From the NCBI RefSeq assembly GCF_038502225.1, contig NC_091352.1:23981611-24045610 (forward strand): a stretch of 64,000 nt of DNA. Direction: 5' to 3'. The position numbers and the translations under genes were made by a program. A model generated the notes under the pieces. That model ran no database searches. It was not told the origin of the DNA and saw nothing but the letters and a program-made list of their open reading frames with translations. How positions within the stretch are numbered: the first letter of the stretch is position 1; each line of letters opens with the position of its first letter. This DNA comes from Cherax quadricarinatus (lineage: Eukaryota > Arthropoda > Malacostraca > Decapoda > Parastacidae). Positions 60,669-64,000 of this stretch are shown piece by piece.

Positions 60669-60960
60669 TTTTTTTATTTAAAACATGGAACAAAAAAAAG
60701 GATGCACAAGAGTATAATAAAATTAAAAACTATGCTGGATATTAACAATAACTTCCATTACACAATCCCAGTACAGAAAACAAACACTATAGATAATGGC
60801 CATATTACAACCAGATACACAACCCACAACATATCCTACACACCCCTGCTTTTACAATAATCATTATTGCCAGTGTCACCACAGCTGACACTGCTCGCCC
60901 TTCCCCCTTAAAATTAAATATTTGCATTCACCGCTCTAAGAAACCTACCATTAATTATTC
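60669..60960 (-). mobile_element. Tx1/L1-like LINE copy C, 3' UTR fragment
   Basis: A T run followed by TATTTAAAACATGGAACA resembles the tail of copy A (TTATTTAAAACATGACATTA at 51598). It is a 5'-truncated copy on the minus strand with only 3' UTR left. The far boundary, about 60,960, is approximate, and I could not find a target duplication. Confidence 0.65.
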
Positions 60961-62173
60961 TAATTTAGGGTCATACCCTGGCCTCATCAAAAACTTAATG
61001 AGTATGTGGAGAAATTTTCTCCAGGTGGGGGGTATCAGCTCCCTTCAGCCCCTTCAGCCCCCTTCAGCCCCTTTCAGCCCTTTCAGCCCTGAGGGGCCCA
61101 GCCCTCTCAGAAGGGGCAAGCATCTTGTTTACTGCTACAGCAAGTAATTGATCCTAGATGCAGTAGGAGTATGCGACATGGTTAAGCGGCCGTGGTCAGG
61201 CGACCGTGGTCAAGCGGCTGACACTCCTTGCAGTCCAGTGTTGCAAAGTGTAGTTTAATAAAATACAGTGCATCTCTTACCTTAGCAGGACAATTAAGGA
61301 AAATCCTGCTCCCACTTTATTACTATGGTAAAGATAGTGTACATTGTTGTCTATGCTTAAGACAGCAAGAATCAAACATTCTGCTTTGCTTCATAGAGGA
61401 AGTGGCAAGGAAGCAAAAAGTTCTAGGTCAGCTTTTCCTTTATGTGCTACGGGCAGTGACATAGGAGATTGTGGGGTCTTCAGATTACTTTTGACTCTAC
61501 TGAGAGTCACACTGACGCCAGGATAACCAACAAAGAACATTGATCCATGTGTTAGTGTGAACAAAGTGTCTCCCAAAACACAATAAACACTTACAGAGAA
61601 GTGTGATCAGCTTCTTTAGTGATAAGATTGTGAACAATAAAGACAAATCTTGCGGAACATAGTGTACCAGTGTGCGTATTCCTAGACTATGGAAGACGTG
61701 GACATCCAAGGACACTTCAGCTTCTATCAAGTCACTGATACCTGTCGAAGGTGTGAAGAACACCATAGCTCACGCTACAAGAGCAAGGTGGGTTACTTAT
61801 TTCTTGTAGTACGGGGGACTGCGCAGTTCCTGTGTCACAAGGAGTTTGTAATCAACCTATAGTCGGCAGTGAGGTGCGGACTTTTGAGTCCACACAAGTA
61901 CGTAAGTCAGCCATCAGTGAATAAAATATGCTGACATAACATCCCCTAGGGGTAATTTATTGTTTACATAATATAATCTTTTTCAGCCCGTTAAGAGGTG
62001 GATCAAGACAGCTACTCAAGGCCTCGTCTGCAGGGGCGGCTGTGTGAACGAGAGCTGTCTTTCTAAGCTAAGTTTCCTTATATTTAAACTATAAACTTAG
62101 CTGTTAAATCATTTCTCAATAGAGTATTTACCAATGGCTGGAGGTGCATGAACATCAATAACACAAAAACATA
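60961..62173. other. Unassigned region with short tandem blocks
   Basis: CCCCTTCAGCC-type blocks (five or six copies, 61041-61090) and repeated GACCGTGGTCAAGCGG-like words (61180-61215) occur near the left side. The remainder is mixed sequence without a credible frame. It could be a decayed LTR element or host intergenic DNA; I cannot decide. Confidence 0.4.
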
Positions 62174-63091
62174 TTTTTTTTTTTACAGACTAAAACAGAT
62201 ATAAACATTACATGCCTACACTCATACACCTTTATAAGTATAAGAATATACACCCACAATATATAATATCAATATTAATGTAACAACCATGAAAAACAAA
62301 CTTTTATAACAACATTGCATAACGTGAAGTTCACGCTGAAAAAGCAAGAAAATACACCACATGCTGCGTTATCGGTAAAATACTAGGATATGTAAATATT
62401 TTAAAAGAATCAAAGGCTGACATGAATAAGATTATCCAAATGTTTCATCTTCATTTTAGTAAGATAACAACACCATAACAAACTCCATACAAGCTTTGAC
62501 ACGCCACATACAAACATACCAAAACTTAACACACATTCCACCAGACTAGACTTTCTCTGTGCCTTCTAGCACGTATCTAACTAGTATTACGTACAAATAA
62601 ATATACAATGAATATTAATTTAGGTTACTACTCCTTATTTACACATGATTACATAATAAGTAATTACTTCTAAAAAAAAAGGTACAGGAACACGTTACAA
62701 AAATTTCCAAACCTCAATGTTTCAAGGAACATAATGAAAGGAAATCCCTATCAAGTTAAAATTCACTTGAAGAACAGTACAAGCGGGACATAATTCGCTA
62801 CCAAAGAAAAATTCATGTTACATATTTTATATGTTATATATTTATAAATGGTATATATTTAATCTTTCATTTATACCTTCCCCAACAAAGGAACTAAACA
62901 AAATAGGTTTTTCACACCATCACATCCAGTTCCACACATGTACCTCCAGTCGCACCCATCCACCCATCACTTCACACTCGAGGAGGTCAGCCCGTTGAAT
63001 ACCCCTGACTCCCCCCCCCCCCTCCCGCTTTTACCAACATACTCACCCCAGCTGTTAAAAACCCGTTATAACGCCCTTAAATTCCCTATTG
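62174..63091 (-). mobile_element. Tx1/L1-like LINE copy D, poly(A) and 3' UTR
   Basis: A T run at 62174-62184 marks the 3' end on the minus strand. About 0.9 kb of AT-rich 3' UTR follows, up to the ORF2 remnant. Confidence 0.8.
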
Positions 63092-64000
63092 TTAGTCCTC
63101 TATAACCTTCGGAAAAACCTCACCCCACAAAGTTCGATAAAATGTCGCCGCCAAAATCCTTCTCAGCGCTTCCCCTCCCTCCTTCCCCCTCATACCCCAC
63201 AAAACATATATGTAGTCCATGATTATGTATGCTAAACCCCTTGCCACACCCTCATCCACCCCACTCATATCAAGACTCAACGCTCTCAATACCGACACAC
63301 CTTGACCCCCCACTACCCTACTCATCCATATCCTGATGCACTCCAAACCTTCACCAAAATAGACAACATGATACGCAGTCTCTTCCCCATTGCATCTGCT
63401 ACACACCCCACCCTCGATGACCCTCCTATCTCGGAGCATCACTCCCGTTGGCAATATACCATGTAGGAAACAATACATAACCTCACAGGCCATAGGTCGT
63501 ATCCTTAATTTATTAAATCTTTGCTGTATGACATCCCATGTATACATGGGGTAGATCCCTTCAACTAGTACGACTACATGTCCCTCTAACAATTTACACA
63601 AAATTCCCACCTTTACTTTTCCCGGTTCCCTGGATAACACTAAGGCACGTAACACTTTTTCACATTCCATCATTTCCGCTCCCCAATACCATTTCCGTAG
63701 GTGCTCATGTACCTTATCTAGCTGCCCCCCCCCCTCCATCCACCTGCACGCATCACTTCCCTCTTAATGAACACACATTTCACGCGCTTTCTCAAGTCCA
63801 ACATACCAAACCCTCCCTTACATACCGGCAATATCACTACCTCCCTTTGCAACCAGTTGCACCCTGAACCCCACAAGAATTTGAACACCATGTTAAGAAT
63901 ACTCATGATTGCCGTTCCCGTTAACGGCAACACTGCCGATACAAACCAGACTTTACTATATAGTAATACATTGATAACAATCACTCGTTGCCTAAGGGTT
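63092..64000 (-). pseudogene. LINE copy D ORF2 C-terminus (runs off window)
   Basis: Two overlapping frames, 63984-63718 and 63739-63092, match copy A: VINVLLYSKVWFVSAVLPLTG, then VKCVFIKREVMR, VMYCFLHGILPTGVMLRDRR, DYIYVLWGMRGKEGGEALRR. The frame changes in the C run 63723-63734, again a homopolymer. The zinc-like motif reads CSRCNGEETAYHVVYFG, so the last cysteine of copy A is lost. The end diverges after FYRTLWGEVF. The upstream part lies beyond the right edge. Confidence 0.88.

Noticed and set aside
60660..60860. C-terminal half of the 176-codon frame that begins as gag
   Set aside because: After 60668 it reads through the LINE copy C poly(T) and 3' UTR in reverse, so it is an insertion artefact.

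Overview
The window reads as gene-poor nuclear DNA of an arthropod. A decapod crustacean (crayfish, lobster or shrimp type) is most likely, judging from the repeat families; this is my recognition of those families, not a database result. I find no convincing host gene, tRNA, rRNA or bacterial feature. Everything that can be supported is tandem repeat or transposable element.

Tandem repeats: at least seven unrelated minisatellite families, about 29.7 kb or 46% of the window, lie almost end to end. Their periods are 23 bp (1-4568), 31 bp (4648-6375), 34 bp (15260-16941), 40 bp (17025-18160 and 24248-24776), about 38 bp (25235-25882), 24 bp (25884-44621, about 18.2 kb without its insertion) and 28 bp (44869-46115). 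Several show higher-order structure or kilobase-scale internal duplications. (GT)n, (TCTG)n and (AT)n microsatellites are also present, and some sit exactly at LINE termini.

Transposons, left to right. 6.4-15.3 kb is a nest of decayed LINE copies with (AC)n 3' tails (CR1/L2/jockey type, minus strand). One copy carries a patch of RTE LINE, a 153-bp dispersed repeat, a deleted BEL/Pao element (target duplication CCTGT) and a solo LTR (target duplication ATCTC). 18161-24247 is a nearly complete Ty3/gypsy element on the minus strand, inserted into the 40-bp array (duplication GTGCT, LTRs differing at 1 of 425 positions). Its pol order is protease, integrase, reverse transcriptase, RNase H, the unusual Gmr1-like arrangement. 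32889-33448, inside the 24-bp array, is a 560-bp element equal to about 1.5 tandem copies of a 378-bp unit, each repeat holding a hammerhead-ribozyme-like motif: a candidate retrozyme. 47-60 kb holds an RTE LINE, an RTE-derived short element, fragments of the same gypsy family, a near-full-length Tx1/L1-like LINE inserted into another copy of its own family, and a second solo LTR. A further Tx1-like copy runs off the right edge.

The elements do not form a pathway; they record a sequence of insertions. The best leads are the hammerhead dimer-like element, the gypsy element with integrase before reverse transcriptase, the LINE chimera, and the large internal duplications of the minisatellites.
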